A stretch of 45,728 nucleotides of DNA. Origin: an uncultured Helicobacteraceae bacterium. Its GTDB lineage: Bacteria; Campylobacterota; Campylobacteria; Campylobacterales; Helicobacteraceae. The notes beneath the pieces are model-generated. The model ran no database searches and was not told the DNA's origin. It saw only the letters and a program-made list of their open reading frames with translations. The stretch lies in the NCBI GenBank assembly GCA_934668765.1, contig CAKUOH010000019.1, positions 1 through 45,728 of the forward strand, written 5' to 3'. Within the stretch, counting starts at the first letter, position 1, and each line of letters begins with the position of its first letter. A program made the position numbers and the translations under genes. Of the stretch, positions 1 to 6,667 are shown one piece after another.

Positions 1-201
1 AACAAAATCTACTCTCAAATCCCCATATAGAGCAAAGTTATTTGAATACTGAACATCTATTTTAACTTGATTATCAACGAGTATATCGACATTTGTTATG
101 TTTGTAAGATTGTTTCTTTGCGCATTTATGCCCAAATCCTGCAAAATACACACGCTTAAACATTCTGCCAAATCAGTTTGTGCTTTTCTATAATCTACCA
201 T
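1..201 (-). CDS. Hypothetical protein, 5' part only (runs off the window)
   Basis: The reading frame starts at ATG 201-199 behind a good ribosome binding site (AAGGAAG, about 5 bases upstream) and is open to the window edge, giving the first 67 residues. The visible part is soluble. It contains 'VDILVDNQVKIDVQYS' followed by 'LYGDLRVDFV'. An Asp near a beta strand followed by D-V-Q is loosely like a PD-(D/E)XK nuclease core, but that is only a guess. The base composition is A/T-rich and lacks the GATTC/GAATC words common in the neighbours, which hints at accessory DNA. It lies downstream of yihY on the same strand. I do not recognise the family. Confidence 0.6.
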   Translation of the reverse strand, partial: MVDYRKAQTDLAECLSVCILQDLGINAQRNNLTNITNVDILVDNQVKIDVQYSNNFALYGDLRVDFV

Positions 202-240
202 AATACTTCCTTTTAATCGTTCCATATTGTAGTTGTTATT

Positions 241-342
241 TTAGTGTATCTCAAGTAGATTTCTCGCCCTTTGTTGCAACAAAAATGCCACGCCAAACCC
301 AAATATCCCAAGCCCAGCACATACAATCGCCACAAGAACCAT
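241..342 (-). CDS. Small hydrophobic membrane peptide (33 aa)
   Basis: This short ORF runs from ATG 342-340 to TAA 243-241. It is preceded by a strong Shine-Dalgarno-like stretch (AGGGGGAT, 6-7 bases upstream). The product begins MVLVAIVCAGLGIFGFGVAF, a single membrane segment, followed by a short polar tail containing QQRARN and ending in IH. It starts 25 bases after the yihY stop, so it could be co-transcribed with yihY. No function can be assigned. The good RBS and the membrane-plus-basic-tail layout make it more likely real than random. Confidence 0.5.
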   Translation of the reverse strand: MVLVAIVCAGLGIFGFGVAFLLQQRARNLLEIH

Positions 343-367
343 TCACAATCCCCCTAAATCAGCATAT

Positions 368-1252
368 TTAAATTAACATACTTGCATCTTTTTTGCCACC
401 AAAATTCGTTACAAAGCCCTGCGTTAGGCGCATTCCATACAGCACCACAAGCCAACTACAATAAATCCACAAAATAAAAAACATCAAAATCGAAAATGAG
501 CCATAAATCGTGCTATACGCCTTATTGAAAAACACATAATACACAAACGCCCATTTTAGCACACTCCACACTATCATTGTGATAAGCGATGATGATAGTA
601 GCGAAAAAAACGGCAGTGGCTTATTTGATAGGATTTTAAACAAAATAAAAAACAGCAACCAAATAGAAATAAACGGCAGAAACGCCCCAAAATCCACGAA
701 TGAAAAGCTAGTTTTGTTGATAATGCTTTGCACTTCACTGCTAAAATAAAGGCTAACGCCAATGCCAATGGGAAAAAGCGTCATCATCGCCCAATACACC
801 ACAAGCGCGTCAAAAAACCCACGCTTTTTGGATTCAAAGAGTTTCGCACTTATATCCTCTAAATTGCGAAAAAACAGCACGGAGGCAAATAGCGCATAGA
901 TTAACGCACTCATTCCAAGCGACTGCGAATTTTGCATAAATTCGTCTAAATAGCGCAGGATTTCTTGCGGATTCGCAGGGGCGATATTTGAGATGATTAT
1001 GCCTTTTACTGCCTCTACTTGCGATTGAAAATATGGGATTGATGAGAGTGTGGGCAACACCACGATAATCACAGGCACAATGGCAGAAAATGTGTAAAAT
1101 GACAGCGAAGCGGCGTAGGTTTCGACATTGCTAAAAAATGAGAGAAAATCCAAGATTCGCCCTTTGAATCGCGCCAAAATGGTGCAAAATAGGTTGCGAA
1201 TCTCGCTAAATTGTTTTAGGATTTTTTCGTAAATGGATTTGATGACTTTCAA
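368..1252 (-). CDS. YihY/BrkB family inner membrane protein
   Basis: The 294-residue protein has about six hydrophobic segments (roughly residues 46-70, 112-132, 149-170, 187-207, 215-240 and 250-275). The first is preceded by the family-typical 'ETYAASLSFYTFSAIVPVI'. This is the YihY/BrkB family, once misnamed ribonuclease BN; its molecular role is not settled. The start is taken as TTG (1252-1250) because AAGGG lies 7 bases upstream. A TATAAT box at 1286-1291 gives it its own promoter, separate from dnaQ/rpe. The length is normal for the family and no defect is seen. Confidence 0.88.
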   Translation of the reverse strand: MKVIKSIYEKILKQFSEIRNLFCTILARFKGRILDFLSFFSNVETYAASLSFYTFSAIVPVIIVVLPTLSSIPYFQSQVEAVKGIIISNIAPANPQEILRYLDEFMQNSQSLGMSALIYALFASVLFFRNLEDISAKLFESKKRGFFDALVVYWAMMTLFPIGIGVSLYFSSEVQSIINKTSFSFVDFGAFLPFISIWLLFFILFKILSNKPLPFFSLLSSSLITMIVWSVLKWAFVYYVFFNKAYSTIYGSFSILMFFILWIYCSWLVVLYGMRLTQGFVTNFGGKKDASMLI

Positions 1253-1285
1253 TATTGCGCCCTTAAAAACTAAAATTTTTAGCGT

Positions 1286-1291
1286 ATTATA
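1286..1291 (-). promoter_or_regulatory. -10 box of yihY promoter
   Basis: The minus strand reads CGCTATAATACGC, a perfect TATAAT about 35 bases upstream of the yihY start. No clear -35 is seen, as is usual for sigma-70 promoters in Campylobacterota. Confidence 0.6.
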
Positions 1292-1331
1292 GCGTGAATC
1301 TTTAAGATTTTGCTTTGTTATTGCTTTGACG

Positions 1332-2126
1332 CTATCTTTTCCCTTTACAAAATTTCATCAAATCCCGCACGGAGCGGATTTCTGCGGGGAGATTTAGCAG
1401 ACTTGTTTCAAAGACTTTGAGTGCGATTTCACAATCTGCTAGGGCTCTGTGGCGAATCGCGTTATTTATCCCCAAAAATTCATTTAAAAATCCAAGCCCG
1501 TATTTTTCCGCGCAAATCGTCTTTCTAGCCAACTCAAGTGTGCAGATTCGCGCATTTTTCATCGGCGGAATGTCGCAAATTCCGAGCTTTTCATTGATAA
1601 AATTAAAGTCAAATTTTAAATTATGCGCCATAAAAATGCTATCATTTAAAAACACCTTAAAGTCCCGTAGCACCGTGCGTAAGGGCGGAGCGTCCTCCAC
1701 CATATCGCTTGTAATGCCTGTGATTTCGGTGATTTTGGGCGGGACTTGGGCTGCGAAAATATAGCTATTAAATCGCTCCAAAATCTCGCCATTGCGGTAT
1801 TTAATCGCGCCTATTTCGATGATTTCATCGTTGCTCGTGGAAAATCCTGTCGTCTCAATATCCACCATACAAAAATCCGCCTCAAAAATATTCGTGCTAA
1901 TTTTTGTGTGAATCGCACCATTGCTCGTAACAAGTGGGATTCCAAGCGATTTGGCTATTTCAAACTCAATCTCATAATCACCCATAATCTCGGCAAACTC
2001 TGCGTTTGTAAGCGAATCGCACTCCATAAAAATCACGCATAAATCATCGTATTTTTGTAAAATATCTTGCGATTCGTTTGAATTTTTGTTAGATTTGCGC
2101 GAATCTTTCTTTAAAATCTGTGTCAA
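1332..2126 (-). CDS. dnaQ: DnaQ-like 3'-5' exonuclease (DNA polymerase III epsilon-type)
   Basis: The 264-residue protein has a DEDDh exonuclease domain from about residue 84. Exo I is 'VDIETTG' (D89, E91), Exo II is 'MAHNLKFDF' (near 166-174), and Exo III is 'HRALADC' with the His and Asp near residue 224. The roughly 80 residues before the domain are typical of the Helicobacter form. It is expected to proofread for, or act alongside, the replicative polymerase. The start is a TTG (2126-2124) with a modest AGG 5 bases upstream; the next in-frame ATG is 33 codons in and would cut a conserved-looking segment. It begins 9 bases after the rpe stop, so the two are an operon, an order I recall from H. 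pylori. Confidence 0.85.
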   Translation of the reverse strand: MTQILKKDSRKSNKNSNESQDILQKYDDLCVIFMECDSLTNAEFAEIMGDYEIEFEIAKSLGIPLVTSNGAIHTKISTNIFEADFCMVDIETTGFSTSNDEIIEIGAIKYRNGEILERFNSYIFAAQVPPKITEITGITSDMVEDAPPLRTVLRDFKVFLNDSIFMAHNLKFDFNFINEKLGICDIPPMKNARICTLELARKTICAEKYGLGFLNEFLGINNAIRHRALADCEIALKVFETSLLNLPAEIRSVRDLMKFCKGKR

Positions 2127-2135
2127 ACTTACCTA

Positions 2136-2786
2136 CTATCGTAGCGAATCTATCGCCTTTTGGTAGTTTTTGCTACCAAAAATATAGCTCCCGCTTACCA
2201 CCAAATCCACGCCCGAATCTTTGACTAAGTCGATATTTTTATCGCAGATTCCGCCGTCCATTTCAAGCAGACAGCGCGGATTTTGCGCATCTATCATTCC
2301 GCGCACTTTGATTGCTTTTTCTAATGTGCTTGTGATGAATTTTTGCGCAGAGAAGCCCGGATTTACACTCATTAGTAGCACCAAATCCACATAGCGCAAA
2401 ATATATTCTAGGCAATCCTGCGAAGTGTGCGGGTTTAGGACGATTCCAGCCTTTATGTTGTGGCTTTTGATAAGATTTATCACTCGATTTATGTGCGCTT
2501 CAGATTCGGCGTGAATGCTGATAAATGCGGGTTTAAGTGGGGCAAAATAGTTTATAAAAAACTCCGCATTTTGGACCATTAAATGAATGTCAAGGGGCTT
2601 TTTGCTTTTTTTGGCAATCGCTTCTGCCACGCACAAGCCAAAAGTGAGATTTGGCACGAAATGCCCATCCATTATATCAAGGTGCAAAAACTCGCAATCG
2701 CTTTGATTTATCGCCGAAATCTCATCATCTAATCGCCCAAAATCCGCACTCAAAATACTAGGCGCAATCATCATTCGCTTTGCCAT
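2136..2786 (-). CDS. rpe: Ribulose-phosphate 3-epimerase
   Basis: This 216-residue TIM-barrel enzyme interconverts D-ribulose 5-phosphate and D-xylulose 5-phosphate in the pentose phosphate pathway. Visible signatures are 'IAPSILSADF' near the N-terminus, the metal/catalytic strand 'HLDIMDGHFVPN' (H35, D37), 'DIHLMV' (H67), 'LMSVNPGF' and 'LEMDGGI' with the second catalytic Asp. I chose ATG 2786-2784 over the TTG one codon upstream because GGAGA is then at a workable distance. A TATAAT box lies at 2821-2826. It is followed closely by dnaQ. Confidence 0.93.
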   Translation of the reverse strand: MAKRMMIAPSILSADFGRLDDEISAINQSDCEFLHLDIMDGHFVPNLTFGLCVAEAIAKKSKKPLDIHLMVQNAEFFINYFAPLKPAFISIHAESEAHINRVINLIKSHNIKAGIVLNPHTSQDCLEYILRYVDLVLLMSVNPGFSAQKFITSTLEKAIKVRGMIDAQNPRCLLEMDGGICDKNIDLVKDSGVDLVVSGSYIFGSKNYQKAIDSLR

Positions 2787-2820
2787 CAAATCTCCAAAAT
2801 GTGAAAATTTTTAAAGCGCA

Positions 2821-2826
2821 ATTATA
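2821..2826 (-). promoter_or_regulatory. -10 box of rpe-dnaQ promoter
   Basis: The minus strand reads GCGCTATAATTGCGC, a perfect TATAAT inside a small palindrome, about 35 bases before the rpe start. Confidence 0.6.
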
Positions 2827-2931
2827 GCGCAAAAATTAAAGTGCGTTAAGATTCTTTGCCAAAAATTCCACGCCTTCGTTGCGCCACGAATCTAATTTGA
2901 CATTCACAGATTCTTATGGCAAACTATTTTT

Positions 2932-2968
2932 GAATCCCCCCCCCTAGCCACATCCGCAAGGGATGGGG
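2932..2968. repeat. Truncated family A repeat with a C9 tract
   Basis: The minus strand reads CCCCATCCCTTGCGGA, then a short unrelated stretch and CTAGGGGGGGGG. The first part matches the start of the family A copies at 31759 and 34123; the middle is missing. The C9 tract is at 2936-2944. It lies in the 319-base stretch between rpe and the NYN gene, which otherwise holds only the ferredoxin-like ORF at 3000-3128. Confidence 0.6.
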
Positions 2969-2999
2969 AAGTTTTTAGAATCTATACTACAAGCTGAAT

Positions 3000-3128
3000 C
3001 TAAATAGCATTTCCGCACGAGATATAAAATCCCTCAAAATCGCGAATCATCGCAATGCTATCGTGCGGACAAGCACTATAACACGCACTACACCCACAAC
3101 AATGATTATATTTTGGCAAAATGGGCAT
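3000..3128 (-). pseudogene. Mini 4Fe-4S ferredoxin-like ORF or remnant (42 aa)
   Basis: A 42-residue frame starts at ATG 3128-3126, inside the 3' end of the NYN gene, and ends at TAG 3002-3000. It contains a perfect 4Fe-4S signature C-x2-C-x2-C-x3-C-P ('CCGCSACYSACP') followed by 'DFEGFY'. This resembles the N-terminus of coenzyme F420 hydrogenase/dehydrogenase beta-subunit-like proteins, which often sit beside polysaccharide pyruvyl transferases. The second cluster and the rest of the protein are absent. A GGACAG lies 8 bases upstream of the ATG. It is most likely the 5' stub of a deleted gene; a genuine micro-ferredoxin is less likely. Confidence 0.55.
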
Positions 3129-3840
3129 TTATTTGCTGTCCTTTCTTGCTAATTTTACTATCTGGTAAAATAGAGAATAGTAAATCAATATGTTCTTGTA
3201 AATCCTCAGCAATATTCTGTCTTAATGGGTCAAGCTGAATGATAATGCCTTCTCTTCTAGCAAATTTCACAGCTGGGACAAAATCGCTATCCCCTGCTAT
3301 AAGAATTATTTTTTCAACTTGCTTTTTTAGTGATAAAGTGGCAATATCTAATCCTATTTTCATATCTACGCCCTTTTGTTTTATATCTAATATAAAATCA
3401 TCATCTTTTAATTCGCCTATCGTCTTGTTGCCTTTAAGTAAATCAGACTGAATATTTGCTTTTAGCTTCCATTGTGGTTTGCCAGACATTTTACCTAATC
3501 TTACGGCAAAATAAGGTTGCTTTTTAAGTTCTTTTAAAACCTCTGTTCTAAATTCATACGCTGGTGTTGAACCAAATAGGTAATCTTGCTTACTTATAGG
3601 CTTTTGTATCCTCCCAGATGATAAAGGCTCTGAATCATAAATATAATAACGAAAAAGCGTGTCTTTATAAACCATTAAAGTTTTAAATAGGTAATCACTT
3701 AGTCGCTTAACAAACTCTTTTGATGAATATTTTCCTTGACTTTTTTGGTAAGATTTGATAAAGAAAGATAAATCAACTAACACGGCAGTATTTTTTGAGG
3801 AATATGGAGAAAAATCTACTTCATTTACATCATTTGACAT
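3106..3840 (-). CDS. NYN domain (LabA/DUF88-type) putative ribonuclease
   Basis: The 244-residue protein has NYN/PIN-like features: 'TAVLVDLSFF' (first acidic residue, near residue 23), 'KGVDMKIGLDIATL' with two Asp near residue 160, and 'IILIAGDSDFVPAVKFA' near residue 180, all expected at a metal-dependent RNase active site. It is a single-domain protein of normal length. ATG 3840 has a near-consensus Shine-Dalgarno (AAAGGAGG). The gene is A/T-richer than its neighbours and lacks their GAATC-rich codon style, suggesting recent acquisition. Its leader contains a strong hairpin (3884-3930). The RNA target is unknown. Confidence 0.82.
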   Translation of the reverse strand: MSNDVNEVDFSPYSSKNTAVLVDLSFFIKSYQKSQGKYSSKEFVKRLSDYLFKTLMVYKDTLFRYYIYDSEPLSSGRIQKPISKQDYLFGSTPAYEFRTEVLKELKKQPYFAVRLGKMSGKPQWKLKANIQSDLLKGNKTIGELKDDDFILDIKQKGVDMKIGLDIATLSLKKQVEKIILIAGDSDFVPAVKFARREGIIIQLDPLRQNIAEDLQEHIDLLFSILPDSKISKKGQQINAHFAKI

Positions 3841-3883
3841 AACTACCTCCTTTTATTTGAATTATTATGTTTCTTTGATTTAA

Positions 3884-3930
3884 CTCTAGGAGTTGGGTAT
3901 CGCGTTAGCCCAATACCGAACTAGCTAGAG
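3884..3930 (-). promoter_or_regulatory. Hairpin in the leader of the NYN gene
   Basis: The two arms CTCTAG...AGTTCGGTAT and ATACCCAACT...CTAGAG pair over about 15 bases with small bulges, around a loop of about 12 bases. It lies about 45 bases upstream of the NYN start on the transcribed side. No U-run follows, so it is not an obvious terminator. It may be a regulatory RNA structure or an operator palindrome. Confidence 0.5.
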
Positions 3931-4035
3931 AAAATTAAGGATGCAATTCTATATCAAAATCCATTAAAATAAGCTTAAATTTTATAATATTTTATTGTTT
4001 TTAAAATAAATCGCAATTACAACATCATTTTAAGC

Positions 4036-4041
4036 TATAAT
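4036..4041 (+). promoter_or_regulatory. -10 box of the ABC transporter/fbp/metG operon
   Basis: TATAAT follows a T-rich, roughly 10-base-phased region (TTTTATTG, TTTTAAAAT) typical of Campylobacterota promoters. The first start codon is 26 bases downstream. Confidence 0.65.
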
Positions 4042-4067
4042 TTCGCTTTTAATTTTAAAGGGAAAAT

Positions 4068-4763
4068 ATGGATTATGTGCTAGAAATACGCGATTTAAGC
4101 AAGAATTACGGCGCGACAAACGCGCTAAATAATGTCAATCTCAAAATAGAGCGAGGTGAAATAATCGGGCTTTTGGGACCAAATGGCTCAGGCAAAACGA
4201 CTTTGTTAAAAATCATTAACGGACTTGCGAATAATTACAACGGCGAAGTGCGAATCTTGGGGCAAAATCTAAATGTCGAATCAAAAGGCAAAGTCGCGTT
4301 TTTGCCCGATAGTAATTTCGTGCCACAATCTTGGAGCATTGCAAGGCTATTAGAATTTTTTGGCGATTTTTTTGATGATTTTAACAAATCTCGTGCGTTG
4401 GCACTTTTTAGGGAGCTAGATATAAATTTGGATTTGCGATTCAAATCTCTATCCAAAGGCACAAAAGAAAAGGTGCAACTCTGCCTAATTTTAAGTCGTG
4501 ATGCGGAAATCTATATGTTTGATGAGCCGATTGCGGGAGTCGACCCAAAGGCGCGGGATTTGATTTTTCGCTTAATTTTAGATAATTACAATAAAGATGC
4601 TTCTATTATCATCTCAACGCACCTTGTGCGCGATGTAGAGAGCATTTTAAGTAGTGCGATTTTTTTGCGCTATGGCGAAGTGATTGCGTTTGATTTGATA
4701 GCGAATCTCAAAGCAAAATATGGGAATAAAAATTTAGAAGATATTTTTAAGGAATTAGTATGA
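4068..4763 (+). CDS. ABC-2 type transporter ATP-binding protein
   Basis: The 231-residue ATPase has Walker A 'GPNGSGKTT' (about residues 38-46), an ABC signature in the variant form 'LSKGTKEKVQL', Walker B 'IYMFDEPIAGVD' and the switch 'IISTHLVRD'. The 'LSKG.KEK' signature is typical of the YtrB/EcsA-like exporters rather than of uptake systems. The stop overlaps the ATG of the downstream membrane protein by 4 bases (ATGA), so the two are translationally coupled and form one transporter. The substrate cannot be inferred. Confidence 0.85.
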   Translation: MDYVLEIRDLSKNYGATNALNNVNLKIERGEIIGLLGPNGSGKTTLLKIINGLANNYNGEVRILGQNLNVESKGKVAFLPDSNFVPQSWSIARLLEFFGDFFDDFNKSRALALFRELDINLDLRFKSLSKGTKEKVQLCLILSRDAEIYMFDEPIAGVDPKARDLIFRLILDNYNKDASIIISTHLVRDVESILSSAIFLRYGEVIAFDLIANLKAKYGNKNLEDIFKELV

Positions 4764-5527
4764 ATCAAGGTGGTGGCGCGTTTCACAAATTTGGCAAATT
4801 GCTAAAATACGATTTTTTGGAGAGTTTTTATAGTATTGTGCTAATAAATGGCGTTTTACTCGCACTTATGGCGATTTCAAATGCGATTATTATGGATTCA
4901 AATTCGACTATTGCGTGGTTGTTGCTGTTGTTTGTTATGCCATTTGGATTTTTGCTATCAATCGCGTTTTTGGCAATTACAATCATTCGTTTGCTTTACA
5001 ATCGACTTTTTACAAGCGATGGATATTTGACTTTTGCCTTGCCTGTGAGTGTAGATGCGATTTTGACTTCAAAGATTTTGGTTAGCTCTATTTATGTGAT
5101 TTTAAGTGGCATTGTGATTGGCTTATGGGCGTTAATCCTTGCTACGACTTCAGCAGAGCTTGGCAGTTTGCTAGGATATTTCAATGCTTTTTATTTCAAT
5201 GCTTTTGTAGATTCGCCTTATGCAATGGTGCTTTTGGTTATCACACAAATTACTAGCGTTTTTGCGATGAGTGCGCTCGTGCTTTTGATTTTAGCGATTT
5301 TGCATATTGGTGCAATCACGCGATTCAAAGTGCTATGCGGAATCGCGCTATTTTTGTTTTTTAGCACGATTGAGGGCATAATAAGCGCGATTATAATGGC
5401 AGCAGTTGGGGAGGATTCGTCTGTATTTGCGACAATATGGGCTTATTCTGGCGTTTTTAATGTCATAAAATGCGCAATTTATTACGCAATCACGCGATAT
5501 TTAGTCGCAAATAAATTAGAGATTTAA
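4760..5527 (+). CDS. ABC transporter membrane subunit
   Basis: The 255-residue protein has about six hydrophobic segments and no enzyme motif. It begins inside the stop of the ATP-binding subunit (ATGA overlap), so it is the permease partner of that exporter. The layout (soluble N-terminal stretch, six helices, no large periplasmic domain) fits ABC-2 type permeases. fbp follows after 10 bases, but there is no functional link between them that I can see. Confidence 0.75.
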   Translation: MNQGGGAFHKFGKLLKYDFLESFYSIVLINGVLLALMAISNAIIMDSNSTIAWLLLLFVMPFGFLLSIAFLAITIIRLLYNRLFTSDGYLTFALPVSVDAILTSKILVSSIYVILSGIVIGLWALILATTSAELGSLLGYFNAFYFNAFVDSPYAMVLLVITQITSVFAMSALVLLILAILHIGAITRFKVLCGIALFLFFSTIEGIISAIIMAAVGEDSSVFATIWAYSGVFNVIKCAIYYAITRYLVANKLEI

Positions 5528-5537
5528 AGGTGGATTT

Positions 5538-6377
5538 ATGCTAGATTTAATTATTGGTGCGATAAAGCGTAGTGCGCTAGAAGTTGATAAGATTTTAAAA
5601 CGCGCGAATTTTGATTATGCGGACTCTAAAAATAGCACGGGTGATTTGCAATTAAGCGCAGATGTCGAGGCAAATGAGATTTTTAAAAACGCACTTTTGG
5701 AGTTAGATGCAGTCAAAGGCATAGCAAGCGAGGAGGAAGAAAATGCCATTTACAAAGAAAATGGCTGTGGCGCGTATTTAGTAGCATTTGACCCGCTTGA
5801 TGGCTCATCGATTGTGGATTCAAATTTTAGCGTGGGGAGTATTTTTGGCATTTATAATGGCGCATTTGGCGGGAAAAACTTAATCGCAAGTGGCTATGTG
5901 CTTTATGGCGTGAGATTGGAGCTAATTGTCGCGCAAGAAGATGTCGCTAGATTCGTGTATGATGGGGCGCATTGGCGTTTTAGTGGGAATCTAATGCTAA
6001 AAGAGCAGGGCAAGATAAACGCGCCCGGTGGCACTCAAAAGTATTGGCGGACAAATCATAAGATTTTAGTCGAATCGCTATTTTTAGAGGGTTATCGTTT
6101 GCGATATAGTGGCGGAATGGTGCCAGATTTGCACAATATTTTGATAAAAGGCGGAGGGCTTTTTAGTTATCCATCGACAACGGACGCGCCAAATGGCAAA
6201 CTTCGTGCGCTTTTTGAGGTTTTGCCCTTTGCGCTAATCTTTGAGAGGGCAGGTGGCGGGGCGATAGATGGCAAAAATCGGCTTTTGGATTTGGAGATAA
6301 GTGAGATTCACCAAAAAACACCTTGCTTTTTTGGCAGTGGCTATGAGATAGAGCGCGTGAAAGCGGCGCATAAATAA
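5538..6377 (+). CDS. fbp: Fructose-1,6-bisphosphatase, class 1
   Basis: The 279-residue enzyme hydrolyses fructose 1,6-bisphosphate to fructose 6-phosphate for gluconeogenesis. Metal-binding motifs are visible: 'IASEEEENA', 'FDPLDGSSIVDSNFSVG' (the D-P-L-D-G-S-S motif) and, near the C-terminus, 'LFEVLPFALIFERAGG' with the last metal Glu. Substrate-binding 'YSGGMVPDLHNIL' and 'GGLFSYPSTTDAPNGK' are intact. It is slightly shorter than the E. coli enzyme, normal for this phylum. It is followed 10 bases later by the small Cys protein. Confidence 0.93.
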   Translation: MLDLIIGAIKRSALEVDKILKRANFDYADSKNSTGDLQLSADVEANEIFKNALLELDAVKGIASEEEENAIYKENGCGAYLVAFDPLDGSSIVDSNFSVGSIFGIYNGAFGGKNLIASGYVLYGVRLELIVAQEDVARFVYDGAHWRFSGNLMLKEQGKINAPGGTQKYWRTNHKILVESLFLEGYRLRYSGGMVPDLHNILIKGGGLFSYPSTTDAPNGKLRALFEVLPFALIFERAGGGAIDGKNRLLDLEISEIHQKTPCFFGSGYEIERVKAAHK

Positions 6378-6387
6378 GGGGATTGCA

Positions 6388-6597
6388 ATGGAAGCGGTAG
6401 CAAAAGAGCCAAATATTTATGAAAAGCAGCTAGATTCAAAGCTAGTTGAGCTAGAATCCTGCCAAAGTGAAAATGGTGTGGATTCGTGCTTAAAGTGCGA
6501 GAAAATTATCGGCTGCGAATTGCGAAATAGCTATGTTGATGCTGTCTATCAAAGTATGAATGGTGGCGAAAGTGGGCATTTTGACTTTGATGGATAG
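6388..6597 (+). CDS. Small conserved Cys-containing protein (69 aa)
   Basis: A 69-residue acidic protein has a Cys cluster 'CLKCEKIIGC' (C-x2-C-x6-C) in the middle and an earlier Cys, and ends 'GHFDFDG'. I recall a similar small unknown between fbp and metG in Campylobacter, which supports it being real. A metal-binding role is possible from the Cys spacing, but nothing is proven. It has a GGGG purine RBS just upstream. Confidence 0.7.
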   Translation: MEAVAKEPNIYEKQLDSKLVELESCQSENGVDSCLKCEKIIGCELRNSYVDAVYQSMNGGESGHFDFDG

Positions 6598-6667
6598 TGC
6601 GAATCTTGCGCTATATTCGCAGAATCTAAAAACAATAAACGACAGCGCACTTTGAAAGGATTTTGAC

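Noticed and set aside
2850..2930. Another family B copy near 2870-2925
   Set aside because: Only GCGCCACGAATC and a loosely matching second arm are seen; too diverged to call.
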